Assembly: GCF_001625305.1 (NCBI RefSeq)
Contig: NW_017803843.1
Coordinates: 1,999,566-2,063,565 of the forward strand
DNA: 64,000 nucleotides
From: Branchiostoma belcheri
Taxonomy: Eukaryota > Chordata > Leptocardii > Amphioxiformes > Branchiostomatidae
Direction of reading: 5' to 3'
Shown in pieces: positions 25,401 through 37,094 of the stretch (position 1 is the stretch's first letter; every line of letters starts with the position of its first letter). The notes below the pieces were generated by a model, which saw only the letters and a program-made list of their open reading frames with translations, was not told the DNA's origin and did not search any database. The position numbers were made by a program, and so were the translations under genes.

Positions 25401-26757
25401 CAGTGTTTATTTTGTGATATGAAAGATGCTGCTGAAGTTGACATGATGTTCAACATGCCCACAGTTCAGCAGATGTGTACAATATCCAGTGGGATGTTCC
25501 AGACTTCAGTAGGGGGGAGTCTGGTGGAGAGGCCCTGCCACCTGTGTTCCAGGATGTGCTGAAAATGGTGCAGAATACCCTGGGGGAGGCCCAGGGCTCA
25601 GCTATCACACATGTGGCAAGTTTTTATTTCTCCTGGGGAGGAACTGCTTTGTTTCCTTTATGATTCATAGTACATTTAATTGAAATTCTGAAATTGACTC
25701 ATCCACTGTCAGGCTAGACTACTAATAAGTGATGTTAGTGGAATACTTGTATTTTGGAAGCCACATAACTGACTTTTTAAAAATATTTTTGACGTTTTAC
25801 AGCAAGTATCCAGTGTTTTCAAAGCCTCCTGTATGCTGCTCAGGGAACCCCTGCACTTCCCCAGGTACTTTTTCCAGGCACTGCAGTCCACTCAAATCAA
25901 GGTTTGTCTACCTCTCTTATGACTTACTTTTCTGACATACACTTAAGCTGGTGTTTCTGTAACCCCCAAAATGATCCATTCATCTATTTACATTACATCT
26001 TTACTCCTGCAGCTTGCCCTGTCCCCAAGTCAGCGCAGCATGAATGATCCAGTCCTGGTTGCCACGGATACACAGCTAGCACTGAAGGTAGAGGGAGTGA
26101 TACAGCACGGGGCCAAACCTGGGCTGTTCAGGGCTGTCAACAAAGTCTGCCTGGATGTGTCATCCAGTTCTGACACAAAGGTTCCACAGGAGCAGAAGGT
26201 GATCCTAAATCTTTTATATATTATCATACAGCGGTATCAATCATCTCTGGATGAAGTTGTTTAGAGATTTCTTTTTAGCAATGAGGTGAACCTCATTTTC
26301 CATAAGAAAAAGGTTTCCTTCTATGTCGACCTATTAACAAAAATAAATTATACATTTAGAAACAGGCAGTAAGAGTCTCATGTTGCATTTATTCAATACC
26401 TCAAGTGGTAAGGAGTAAGGCAGTAATGTACTAAAGTTGATTATATTTTTGTGTGTAACTCAACATTGCCATGTACTCTTCCAGGTCCGAGTGGACAACC
26501 TGAACAATGAGCTTCAGGAGCTGGTGGAACCACACAACGATTACTTCAGTGCGCAGTTCCTTCTCCACTTCCCTTTCCCAGGGAACCACACCGTGTGTGC
26601 TGAGGCTTCTGTCATAGACACCTCAGGCCTGTCCTGGAAAACTGGCCCCAAAATGACCCTGCTGGTGAGGTCTTTTGACCCCAATGCACCCCAGCCCCCC
26701 AGACACCAGCAGCCTCCACCCCCACCCCCAGCTCGCAGCAGCACATCACGTTTCTGA
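19493..26757 (+). CDS. INTS7: Integrator complex subunit 7
   Basis: The coding exons are: 19493-19598, 20033-20162, 20329-20475, 20692-20829, 20998-21044, 21193-21392, 21724-21846, 22178-22280, 22443-22550, 22684-22795, 23059-23155, 23356-23498, 23623-23760, 23929-24138, 24454-24648, 24887-24990, 25279-25347, 25465-25612, 25803-25901, 26013-26198 and 26485-26757. Phases agree throughout. Diagnostic peptides match vertebrate INTS7: VGEQCEAIVRFPRLFEKYPF, SEKHLDKILNVDEF, SPSQRSMNDP, ALKVEGVIQHGAKPGLFR and VEPHNDYFSAQFLLHF. The C-terminus ends in a Pro/Gln-rich tail before SRF-stop, as in human. INTS7 is an alpha-helical HEAT-type backbone subunit of Integrator, which cleaves snRNA 3' ends and terminates paused Pol II in the nucleus. 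The ATG at 19493 gives MASGSAGSKFSGLGAEKYG, equivalent to the human start. The 25279 acceptor was preferred to one ten bases downstream because only it keeps frame and gives LQQGCLLMAHV. Confidence 0.95.
25013..25055. repeat. Perfect 19-bp hairpin in an INTS7 intron
   Basis: The arm 25013-25031 is the exact reverse complement of 25037-25055, with a 5-nt loop (atttc). It starts 22 bp after the donor of the exon ending at 24990. It may be a fold-back repeat remnant or a structured intronic element. Confidence 0.6.
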
Positions 26758-26916
26758 ATAGGATAACAAGGGAGTTGTACTTTACAGATAGGACGAGCAC
26801 TGTTCTGCTATAGCCATCAAAGACTAGAGACGTAGAATGACTACTTCAAACAAGTAAATTTTGTCTGCAGCTCATATTTGTTTAGATCTACATTTATGTT
26901 GTATCCATGTATATGC

Positions 26917-26922
26917 AATAAA
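26917..26922 (+). terminator. INTS7 polyadenylation signal AATAAA
   Basis: AATAAA lies 160 bp after the INTS7 stop codon and 232 bp before the end of the convergent S9 peptidase gene. This implies a short 3' UTR and closely packed convergent transcripts. Confidence 0.7.
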
Positions 26923-27153
26923 TCATCTGTAACTCCAAACACAAGTGGACGATTTCATAAAAGCCCTACCAAGTGCACTGTTGAAAAGCTATGATCATTG
27001 TTACAATCACATACATCATCAGTCATTCAGGCACCTCTTGGGTCATCATTACATTGGAGTCACACTCCGACTCCAGTTACATCTAATTCTTCTGAATCAT
27101 GTGGCCTTGGGAATTTTCCACTTGGAGGTTTGCTGCACACACTTCCTTTGCAG

Positions 27154-30100
27154 CTAATCCATGTTCTCAACTGCAATCTGTAAAGGGACAGAATATAGAA
27201 AATGTGGATCAAAAGTGGGTAAATGCTGTTCCAGCAACTGTAGGATGTTGATTCTACCACTTAAGGGTCGAAGAAGAGCAGACATCTTGTATGTGACAGC
27301 TAACACTATCAAAGATGTGCTGCAAATACAATTTGCCAAAGGAAGAAGACAATAGACTGTAGACACTTAGCACTAACTTCACACAACTGAACTCACCTCT
27401 CCACCCTTGTCAGCCGGTTCATAGCCAAACACCCTGCCCAGGAAGTAGAACTCTCCATCCAGAGCCTTCCTGATGTTTTCTGCCTTCCTGAACCCATGCT
27501 GCTCATCTGAAAGAGAATACCAATACTCACCGATCAGTATCTCATCCCTCTCGATTGATGGTGAATTTTGTGGTTTTCTTAAGTGAATTTGGGTATCTGA
27601 TGTCATCAATAACAGGTTGGTTTGGGCAAGGACGTTCTACCTCTAAGTCTTGTAGAACATCCTTAGTTTGGGCAGATTTCCCAACAGAAAAACAGATCTG
27701 ACATATTTGCTACCTGTTAGTCTTACAGAAAAGCACAACTGCTAAATGTTTGACAGTTATGTAAAGCATGAGGAAAAGGTGCTACAATGTACTTAAAAGG
27801 CTTACCAGGGAAGAGTACAAAGGCACAAGGCAGCCCCTTGTTCTTGACTGCTTCAAACATCATCTCTGCCTGGTTAGGAGGCACAATCTGTGGAAATCAC
27901 AAACAACCTTTACAAAAATGGGACTTCTCATACATAATTCCAATAACAGATTTAGAGGAACATTTCTCACATACTGACTTACTACACATCCTTAGTCAGT
28001 GTCCATCATGTAGAACAGTAACCACCTTAACCATTGTTAAACAGTATCTACATTAGCTTCCACCAACCTTGTCTTCTCCTCCCTGGAACAATGCAATAGG
28101 ACAGCTCAGTTTGTCCACATGGTTGATTGGGGAGCGGTCTCGGTACGTGTCAATGCACTCAGGATAGGGGCCAATCATAGTGTCATTGTACCGCGACTCA
28201 AACTTGTGGCCCTCCTCTTGCAGGGCCACTAAATCCCCAATTCCGTAATGGCTTACTCCTAATTATATAGTACAGTTGGTCAGTATATTTTTAAATATAT
28301 TTTAAAATATGGCTATCATCAGGATATGAAGACAGTTGCCAGTCACAGTAAGATGTACCACCCCAGCCTTACATACCTTGTCCTCCCCTCCTTGGAACAA
28401 TGCAATGGGACAGCTCAGCTGGTCCACATGGTTGATGGGAGAACGTTCCTTGTATATGCTCTCCATATCAGGATATGGACCAACAATCGTGTCCAAATAC
28501 CTGCTCTCAAACTTGTGAGTATCCTTTGCCAAGGCCTCTAAGTCACCAACCCCATAATGGCTTACACCTAATGAGGTAGAAGTGTTGCACATGGTCGTCA
28601 CATATGGGTGTCAATAAAGTAGCAATACAGATTTGTCAGATCAGTTAGCTTCCACAGCTGAGAGAACAATATTTGTGTGAAAACAAAATACAAATGTTTC
28701 TTCATAATCAAATCAGTCAAGAGAAATGCCTGTGATAACATGGTCTGAAGACCAGGTAGGATGCATCTTAACATGAATGACAGCTGCCATATTACAATGT
28801 ACATGTACATTGTATTACAATTTAACAAACCAAAACAAAAAATATAAGACTGTATACCTTAGTGTATAGATACCAGAACAATATTTGACTTTAAAAGGGA
28901 AAATGGTTACATTGTGCAATGTATTGGCTATGTCTGACCTAAGTTTTCGTAAATGCTGTTTTGAGTGCTGCAGCACAGAATGTTTTATTGACAAACGAGA
29001 AGAAAGTCGCTACCAGCATGGAAGTCATTCCTGAAGACCAGGGCTGCATTTGTGGTGTAGCCTCCTGCTGACCCTCCATCAATAGCCAGTCTCTTTTTGT
29101 CCACCCTGCCCTTGTCTGCCAGATACAGGGCTCCATGGCAACAGTCATGCACATCATGTATACCCCAGCTGGCAATACAAACACAGCATGATAAACCAAG
29201 AGAACTGGGCAAGGACACCTTCACCAAATATGAAGACACATACATGTGCATAATCTCTAAGCAGATTTTATCAGGGGCAAGGCACCATTGGCCAGCAGTA
29301 CCATAGGCCCCCAGAACTAGTGGCCAATTTGATCGTCCTTGCCCTCTTGGAGATTAACAACATACCTTGTTTCTTTATGACCTAAAGGAGTCTATTGTCA
29401 CATTTTGGTCCTCTCACATGTGTAGGTCACCATTTCTAAGCAAAGGCCCCATCCTTTGCCGTAAAAGTTATAGGAAATCAGCATATACTTTAACGTAGCT
29501 ACTAGAAATTGGACAATTATTTTATTTTTCACCCTTCTTTCGATCTAATGATGAGGTCAGCATACTTCTTTCTGAGCTTGTTCCTGTATATCTTGCCATA
29601 GCCTGTGCTGCCCCTGTAGTTGACATCCAGCAACCCCACCCCACGACTGGTGAAGTACTGTATCTTGAGGTCCAGCGTGCTGGAACAGGCGGATGTCGGA
29701 CCTCCATGTGCTCGCACCAGCAGCGGGGGGAGGGTTCCCTCTGGTGCTGTGAAGTCCTTGTTGTTGGGTGGGTAGAAGTAGGCATGTGCCACATCTCCCC
29801 CCTCAGTAGGAAATGTAATCTGCTCTGGAACGCTCACGTACCCTGTGTCCACAGGGACCTCCTTCGAATTTTTCATGATGTCAGTCTACAAAGTTTCACA
29901 ATAAGCCAAGTGGTTAGACAGCGGTTAAGCAACAATAGAACATGAAATAACAATAACTTAGCACTTTTAGCTACTTTGCACATGTAATAGTAAAGAGATT
30001 GAGTTACAACAATCCATACAGTTATCGATTTAATCTATTTTAGGGGATTATCATACGGTGTACCTACCTTAGATGTGGCATAGTTGACCCTGATGACACA

Positions 30101-33100
30101 GGGGAACCGTGTTGGGCTGCTGGCTATGCAGTAGGCACATCCCTTCCCACCCATCACCAGACAGCCATGGGTTTTGAACCCAGTCTCCAAATTCTTTTGG
30201 TATTTCCCACTCCCCATCTCATAGAAGCCAAGTTCCTACCAAAAAAAAGGAACAAAAGGGGAACAACGTATGGCATTTACAACATGGAAAAACAGTGTTT
30301 CTCATGCCATTGTGAAACACTCAAATGGATACTTGTTAGCATGAAGCTACATTGCTGTAAATGTACATCTCAACAAAACTTACACACATACCATGCCATA
30401 GGAAGTAATGATCACTCCTTTGTCAGCATCAAAGTCATAAGGGGTGTTTCCAAACTGCCAGTGTGGACCTCCAATCTCCTTCTCCTGGGGTGCTATGGCA
30501 ACATGGTCACCCGATGGGGTCACATGATACAGGTTCCACCAATCAGAGACATCGCTGATGTAGTACAGGTCTCCACTGGGAGACCATCGTGGATACATGA
30601 CGCTGATATCATCTCCACCACACACCTAACATAATAGATACTACTAGTATCAGTGACGTTAACAACTGCCAGTGTTTCACAATCATGATACAGTACATGT
30701 ACTTCTAAACAACTGATCTTGTTCAACTGGCATGAGACATTATAGATGCACTATATCTACATCTGCATCTACATCTACAACAGATTGCATGGTGCATAAA
30801 AAGATCAGAACCACCTCTGCCTTACAGCCAGGGCCTGATCCTAATTTCAGCACCATGGACAGGTCAACAATGTATGTTACATGTTAGAGTTTGACGTTAG
30901 GAAGGGCATCCAGTCAGTAAAAACCTTGCTTCAAAAAAAGACTTGCACAGGCTTGCTGTTGTGCACCTCAGCATGCTGAGGGGCAAAATGGCAAGCCCAA
31001 ACATGCACCTGTGCAAGCACGTCTATACCCCCGAAATACGGGGAATCAATAGACGTAAAAAACTTGGATAAGAAGAAGAAGAAGAAGTATGCTAGTAACA
31101 ATGGTGAGTCCTTGGTGACCAACCTTGTGTGCTTCCATGACACCTCTCGCATCAGGTTTTATGTCAGCCTGCCAAATCTCAGTGGAGTCCCAAGGCTGGA
31201 GAGAACACAACACACCAACTTTATTTGATATTACATCAGTTTGTTTGTTGGCAGTTTGTTCATACTTAATCTTTTACATGTAAATAAAGAATATGCCTGA
31301 ATATCTGGACACGTATAAGCAGATTACGCAATAACCCAATTGTCAGCGTATATTCTTGAACTGACCATGTTGGGATGGTTCCACTGGGTCCAGCATATCT
31401 TCTTGCCATCAGGAGAGACACGAGGTGAGGCATAGAAGTCTGACCCTGAGGCCTAGGGGGAAAGGTGACAACAATCTTAGGCTCCTGAGAAGCATAATAC
31501 ATGTATATGGCATCTGTATCAACCATGTCAAACTTTGGGATGAGCCTGCCGGCCTAATGGCAAGTTAGTCCAGAATGACAACCTTAGATCGCTATCCTCT
31601 AAAACAACTTGAGGGTCCAACAGGGTTCAACTCTTCCACTGCAGCTAACAAACTATATACATGTCCCAGGAAGTAGATGTAGTCAAATCAGTAATCATGT
31701 CACTCAGTCACTGTACAATGTTGTATCTGAACACACATCATTCCATCACACTTGCCCCTCACAGTCCTGTCCTTGGTACTGAATTATCAGTCGGATAAAC
31801 CAAGTTTCCATCTTCTTTTGACATTTGCTTCCAATACCCTGAATGGAACTACATGCACTAAGAAATTTTAGATTAACTACTAATGTACATCCAGCTCACC
31901 AACACAAACTGCTCCTGTGTGTCAGGGTGAATGGCCACTACAGTGTTGACTGCTTCCTTGGCCTCGCCCCTCTTCACAACACCATGGTCCTCACGTACTG
32001 CTGTGATGATGTTCAGCTATAACAACAACAACAACAACCAACAACCAATATCTTGCTTGACCAATAGTCTCTGACAAAGGCTTTTCTCACTGCTATGCAA
32101 ATGAATTCTTACAAGATAAACAAGCATTGAACCTAACAAGGCTTTCAAGTGCAAAGAAGTTAATGAATGTAAGATAGGGTTAAGTTACAGTGGTTATTAT
32201 ATCATGATTATGATAGGACTAACATAGAGATGTGTGCTACTGACAATACCTTCTCACAGAACTCTCCATCTGCAAACCTCCAGCCTGAGTCAGCAGGAGT
32301 GATGGGCTCGGGAGCAGCATCAGGAGAAGTCTGTCTGTACAGACGTTGGTCCGTGAAGTTGGAGAAGTACACCACTCCACCGTGTACAAACATGGCTCCT
32401 CCGCCGTACTCGTGTACCAGGGTGCGTGCGTTGAAGCCCTCTGGTGTCCACTCTGTGGGCTGAGAGTCGCCGTCCTTCGAGCACACGACATACCGACCAC
32501 CTTCAGCTGGACGCAGCTCCGACCAGTACACCCTCGTCTGATGAAAACAACATCCAGCCAAAATAAATGATGGCACCCGCCTTTAAAAAGTTAACAGTAT
32601 ATTTTGCCTATAGTGTTGTTCTTTCAAACATCAAATACGTCTCTTGGCCCGCTTACCTTATCTAACAGATAATAATCTTCAAATTGGCAAGATAATAAAT
32701 ATCATTGGCTGGTCAGTATCGATAAGGCACCGTTTGGCTGGCAAAAAAAAGATACCAATACCAATAACTTAAGCCCAAAAAACCTCCCAAAACACGTAAG
32801 AATAAGCCAAAGCCTACACCCCTGCTCTGATTTGGACTGGCCAACACCTGCACAACTTTCTAGAGAAAGAATGTGAGAGGCCACGCCCCCTAATTTGCAT
32901 CTTACTCTTCCTCTGAAAGTGAAAGTAATTGGTAACGGTAATCTAATTTTCATATTTCATTCAACCGAGGTCAATGTTGGCCTAGCAATATGTATATTAT
33001 TCTGTACCTACAAAGACTTCGTTGTAAAGTATGTGGCCTGACCATGTCGACCTGCATGAGCAAAAATTATACTGGCTCATCCGCAACGTCACAATCTCAG

Positions 33101-33259
33101 CTACAAAGAGGACTCAAACCTTGTAGAATGCGAAGATGATTTACCTGGGTGTTTCCCAGACTTGTCCACCCGTACGTCTGACAGACGGATGCCGCTCTCC
33201 GCCACCAGAGCGCTGGAGATGGGAGACTTCCACGAGCCGTACGTACTACAGGTCGCCAT
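27154..33259 (-). CDS. S9-family serine peptidase (acylaminoacyl-peptidase / dipeptidyl-peptidase-like) with a duplicated exon
   Basis: Exons on the minus strand: 33259-33145, 32537-32250, 32016-31900, 31452-31366, 31195-31124, 30625-30392, 30235-30068, 29885-29566, 29168-29014, then either 28567-28377 or 28258-28068, then 27887-27806, 27506-27397 and 27177-27154. The N-terminal half ([48 protein letters not shown]) is a beta-propeller of the prolyl-oligopeptidase fold. The C-terminal alpha/beta-hydrolase half has [20 protein letters not shown] (nucleophile Ser), FQGGEDK (Asp) and [11 protein letters not shown] (His). The whole closely resembles the S9 peptidase of plants and bacteria typified by Arabidopsis At5g36210. 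It should cleave short peptides, probably in the cytosol; substrates are unknown. Exon 1 ends in phase 1 at its best donor but exon 2 opens in phase 0, so one base or a micro-exon is unaccounted for. The gene converges on INTS7. Confidence 0.88.
28068..28258 (-). other. Alternative exon copy A of the S9 peptidase (downstream copy)
   Basis: This 191-nt exon opens in phase 1 and closes in phase 0, encoding [18 protein letters not shown] through [12 protein letters not shown]. It matches copy B at 46 of 63 codons' residues. Acceptor is ATTAG and donor is AAG|GTTGGT. It carries the loop after the catalytic Ser strand and the expected catalytic Asp segment. Read after copy B it would open GAG TAA, an immediate stop. 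Confidence 0.85.
28377..28567 (-). other. Alternative exon copy B of the S9 peptidase (upstream copy)
   Basis: This 191-nt exon has the same length and phases as copy A. It encodes [18 protein letters not shown] through [12 protein letters not shown], with donor AAG|GTATGTAAG, which is stronger than that of copy A. The differences from copy A cluster in the ALxxxx stretch and in the segment after GPYP. Both copies are intact, so neither looks decayed. Confidence 0.85.
30885..31092. repeat. Probable retroposon tail (LINE/SINE 3'-end-like) in an S9 intron
   Basis: The stretch contains gttaggaagggcatccagt, then a lower-complexity body, and ends in (gaa)n at about 31073-31089. A conserved 3' body followed by a short trinucleotide tail is typical of RTE- or CR1-like LINE ends and their SINEs. 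It occurs only once here, so family assignment needs a repeat library. Confidence 0.35.
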
Positions 33260-34524
33260 GCTGCGATCAGCTGACCGGAGCCTGCTCAGCTGGGACTGTT
33301 CACTGCACACAATGTAACGTGCTCTCACGAAGTACGAAAAGATGGGAAATGGTCCGCATGCTAAACCTAGAAACAGCCGATTTAATCAACATCTTCGAAG
33401 CCACTTTTGTTCCATGAAGATGTTTTCACAAACTCTTAAGTATTCCGTGTATTTTACAGGCACTACAAAAGTCTTAGACAGCCCTACTTAAGGTCAAAGG
33501 TAACGTGGATCGTGAGTTAGGAGCTAACGCATGTTACTTGGGTAAGGTCGAGCTCGAGTTGTGTTTTCATCCCCAATAACGAAGTTCCGACAAGTCGTTG
33601 AATCTGAAATAGAATCTTTAACGTTGACAGGTAGCAGATAATTGATTTTGCGTTATCAATAATTTGGGCATTGTGCATCTAAAGTATGTGAGAAGACTGG
33701 TGACAGGCTATAATTTTTTTTATGGCTAACCCATGTAGTTACTGGACATGTGCATGTCCTCAGGTAGCAAACTGTGATAGAGAAAATGATAGAGAAAATC
33801 ATTGTTCAGACAGAACCAAATATGGATGTTCTTGCTGATGTAAGAATGTTATTACTAGTAATGTTAACATTATCATCAACATCGTTATTCATTTGTTTAT
33901 TATTGTATTGGTTGTGTATCATGAATAGTTGAAATTACTTTGAACATAATATAACACTTTACCCTCCATGTGAGTTCTACCCTCCATTTTTTTTTACCCA
34001 TACATTGAAAATTAGCCATATGTCCGAGCAAGTTATTGTGAATAACTAAGGGCTTTGATGATGGCTTTGAGTAACACAGTATGCTGTATTGCAGACTCCT
34101 GGTCGTATATGTGGGGCTGCAAGGGGGGGGGGGGTCCCGACAACGCTCTACGCTGAATTTGGAAACCTCTCGATTACGCTTTACGATAAATTCCAAGTGG
34201 CTACAATGCATTACGTACAATTAAAACACTCTACGCAAAATACGCCATTACGATCCATGTTGAATTAGAGCGGCCCGTCTACGCTCTACGTAGAATTCAA
34301 ACGGCCGATTACGCTCTACAGAAAAGGGCTTGCGGGCCCCCGTTTATGATCATTCACGATTGTGGGCATTCAAGAGAAAAAGGAGAAAAAAAAGGAGAAA
34401 AAGACTCAGCAGTCACTGCATATTAGGCGATTTGATATGATCATTTATGAGATTCCTTAAACATCTGTGTTGTCTTGTCCCTTTGCATCATCTCTAGTAC
34501 AGTGCTCCCAGTATTACTATCACC
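33260..34524. other. Divergent intergenic region between the S9 peptidase and the DMAC1-like gene
   Basis: The region holds the upstream parts of two divergent genes. I recognised no core promoter element. Apart from the repeat at 34098-34336, no gene or RNA is visible. Confidence 0.4.
34098..34336. repeat. Degenerate tandem repeat built on ACGCTCTACG, flanked by G and C runs
   Basis: After a run of eleven or more G (near 34124-34135) the motif (att)acgctctacg with an aattc-like follow-on recurs at irregular spacings of roughly 30-50 bp. The clearest copies are near 34145, 34170, 34281 and 34311. The block ends in gcgggcccccg. The G-rich start and C-rich end could pair as weak inverted termini. 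The element type is unknown. Confidence 0.5.
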
Positions 34525-35529
34525 ATGTTCCATCACCTGGCCTCGGTGCTGAGTGTGAGAGCTGTTGAACCAGACACCCCCCCAGAGGAAGGTACAGACC
34601 CCCCCGAGGAGACCCGTCCACAGTACAGGAGAATTCCCCGGGACCCCGCCATGCTGAGTCAGTACCCCCCCACCAAGATCCCCTGGCTGTCCTCCTCACC
34701 AGAAGCCATGGGGCTGGGCAAACGGGGCAGCATGCAAACGTACTTAGAGGAATGTCAATCATGCAGGTACATTCATTACTAGTACATTATGTATGCAGTT
34801 AACAATATTCAAGAAATTTTATAACCTTTGTACCAATAGAAAAGGAAACTGGGGCTTGTGTCAGCATTTATCAACTGAAACTTAGTGAAGATAGTCCAGA
34901 TAGCATATATTATTTCCCATCCCAGTTTTGAAAAGTAATGTTACCTAACTTACAGTTTTCATCACTACAGTGTACTTTCTCACACCAAGTTTTTGTTTCC
35001 TTCTGACAGGTGGATCTCAGGCCTGACATTTATTGGTGCAGGGGTTTATGTCTACATGAGTAGCAGAGCCCGTTTACGCTACACTCGCAGCACTGGTCCG
35101 CTGTTCAGGATCTTCTTTGGTTTATGTGAGTTACGATGATACTTCAGTTAAGTGAGTTATGAATATTAGAAACCATGTTCATTAATAGTGGGAGAACCAA
35201 TACTTATAAAGGACATTTTTGTTTGATAATCTATTATAACTTGTTTTCTTTTTCAAATCAGGTAAGCCTTTGAAAAGTAATGACTGATTTGATTAGTGTT
35301 TCATGTATTGCTTTAAAACTTTATTACAGTGATGTTTGATTTTGCAGGTCTGGGTGTTGCCGGTGTTACCATCCTTGTGGACCCACAGAAGAAGATCCAG
35401 GATGACTGGTTAAGGAAATATGAAGAACGGCAGCGCAGACTGAAAATGAGGCAGGAACAGTCCATCGCCAAGATGGAAAAGGAGGAGGAGGCTGCATTAA
35501 ATGATGCTAATGGGAGCGTGCAGAAATGA
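34525..35529 (+). CDS. DMAC1: DMAC1/TMEM261-like mitochondrial membrane protein
   Basis: Three exons (34525-34766, 35010-35125, 35348-35529) encode 179 residues. The core is a Cys-x-x-Cys-Arg motif (ECQSCR), a transmembrane segment (WISGLTFIGAGVYVYM), a short basic linker, a second membrane segment (LFRIFFGLCLGVAGVTILV) and DPQKK. This matches the DUF4536 domain of human DMAC1, a factor needed to assemble the distal membrane arm of respiratory complex I in the inner mitochondrial membrane. The protein is longer than the 112-residue human one. It has a Pro-rich N-terminal region and a charged C-terminal helix (KYEERQRRLKMRQEQS) likely to be coiled coil. It is divergent from the S9 peptidase and tandem with NAA80. 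Orthology rests on the membrane core only; another two-TM DUF4536 paralogue is possible. Confidence 0.7.
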
Positions 35530-37094
35530 CAAGACATTCTCTGATACTACAAGTAGTAGTAACTGTTACATGTATACAAAATTTCAACAGAGGGCACTTG
35601 TGCTACATGACAGGGCAATTTTCAGCTGATTAGTCTGCTAGAATAGAGGAGCCAATAAGCAAAAACAGATGACATGTTTTCTGGTCATGAATATGAATGT
35701 GATAATGTACTACTGGTACAAAAGGGGAAGTCTGCAACATTTTGTAATCACTAGGGCTGCTCTGTCATCATGTTGTTTTTCTCACTAGTTTGGTATGCTG
35801 CCATCGTGCATGTGTACTAAACAGGTTTTACAGAATAAGTATTCAAGGAAAGTTTTTGGGCTTTAAAAAGAATCAAATCTTCTGTGTCTTTTGATTTGAA
35901 AAATTTTACCTTTCTCTAAATTCTACTTACCTAATGTCGCATACACATTCTAGTCCTACTGTAACGTTAACAGTTAACTACTGTTACTTTGTGAAGTATA
36001 CCAAATTCCAGAAAAATTCTCTTCAGAAGAGAAAGCTGTAATATTACAAGACAAAATCCACTATTAAGATCCTAAGAATTTAGGAAGTGATGATGATGAT
36101 TTCACAAAGCATACTGTGTTGAACATAATGAATCCTGCTCATTTTTTGTACACTGTTCCAGTGCCATTGACAAGGCTGTATATCATGTGTACATGATGAA
36201 CATTAATTAAAAGGTTTTTGTGGAATAACATCATATAACATGAATTTGTTAATTGCATTGCTTCAACAGTTGCCATCATTCTATGTCTACAATGCTCAGC
36301 AATGCCTGGCAAATTATTGTCCAAGTCGTGCTCTGGTTGTCCTGTTACCGAAATTACCCAAGCGGTTTAATTTATCTTTATTGAGTTAGCGCGACATAGT
36401 GAGAAATGGTGTACGTACGACTCCTCGCGATTATAGTCAGTACTGCAGATATGGCGCTACTGCGTGCATACTCTGACCCCTGACCCTGGAAGTTTTTATT
36501 CAGTCAGCTGGGCTGGGTGACAGATGCAATGTCCTATGTCTACAGACATCGCATAGTTTTGTGCGCTGGGAGAATATGAAAGGCATCCGCGCTGGTTTAA
36601 ATACCGGTTCGGTCTGGTGCCTTCTCAGACTGATAAGCAGTGTCTTCTTGTTCCGGCCCGTCTGAAGTACTGGTCGTAATGTAAGTAAAACGTTAACGTA
36701 TTTTAATATTAGTGGGAGGTAGAGTAGTTTTGACGTCTATGTATTAATTCAGTGACAAGATATCATTTCCATGTGCTTGTAACCTCGTCGTTTGTGATAT
36801 GGTAACGTTAACGTTATACACTGAGATTGCTGCCTTTCTTCCTACGCCACATCTCGTCGAAGGAAGTCTACGTTCATCAGTGAGTAACATTATACCGCGG
36901 TAGTAAATAAATGAATGTTGCCAGGAACGGAATTTCCGAAGAGTCCGATGTTATCATCATCAAATATAACATTAATTTTGATTTGTACAAAAATCAAAGT
37001 CAATGTCAGACAGGACAAATTCTGCTCATCTTGTTGACCTTGGCTATTTATATAACTGTAGATTGATGTACACGTGATGAATGACTGTTTCAGG
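35530..37094. promoter_or_regulatory. DMAC1-like 3' region, then NAA80 promoter and 5' leader
   Basis: The first kilobase shows no gene. From about 36540 to 36680 a candidate start region precedes a good donor (gtaat|gtaagtaaa, GT at 36681). The matching acceptor is tttcag|gATG at 37093, immediately before the NAA80 start codon. This suggests a non-coding first exon ending at 36680. The transcription start is not determined. Confidence 0.45.
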
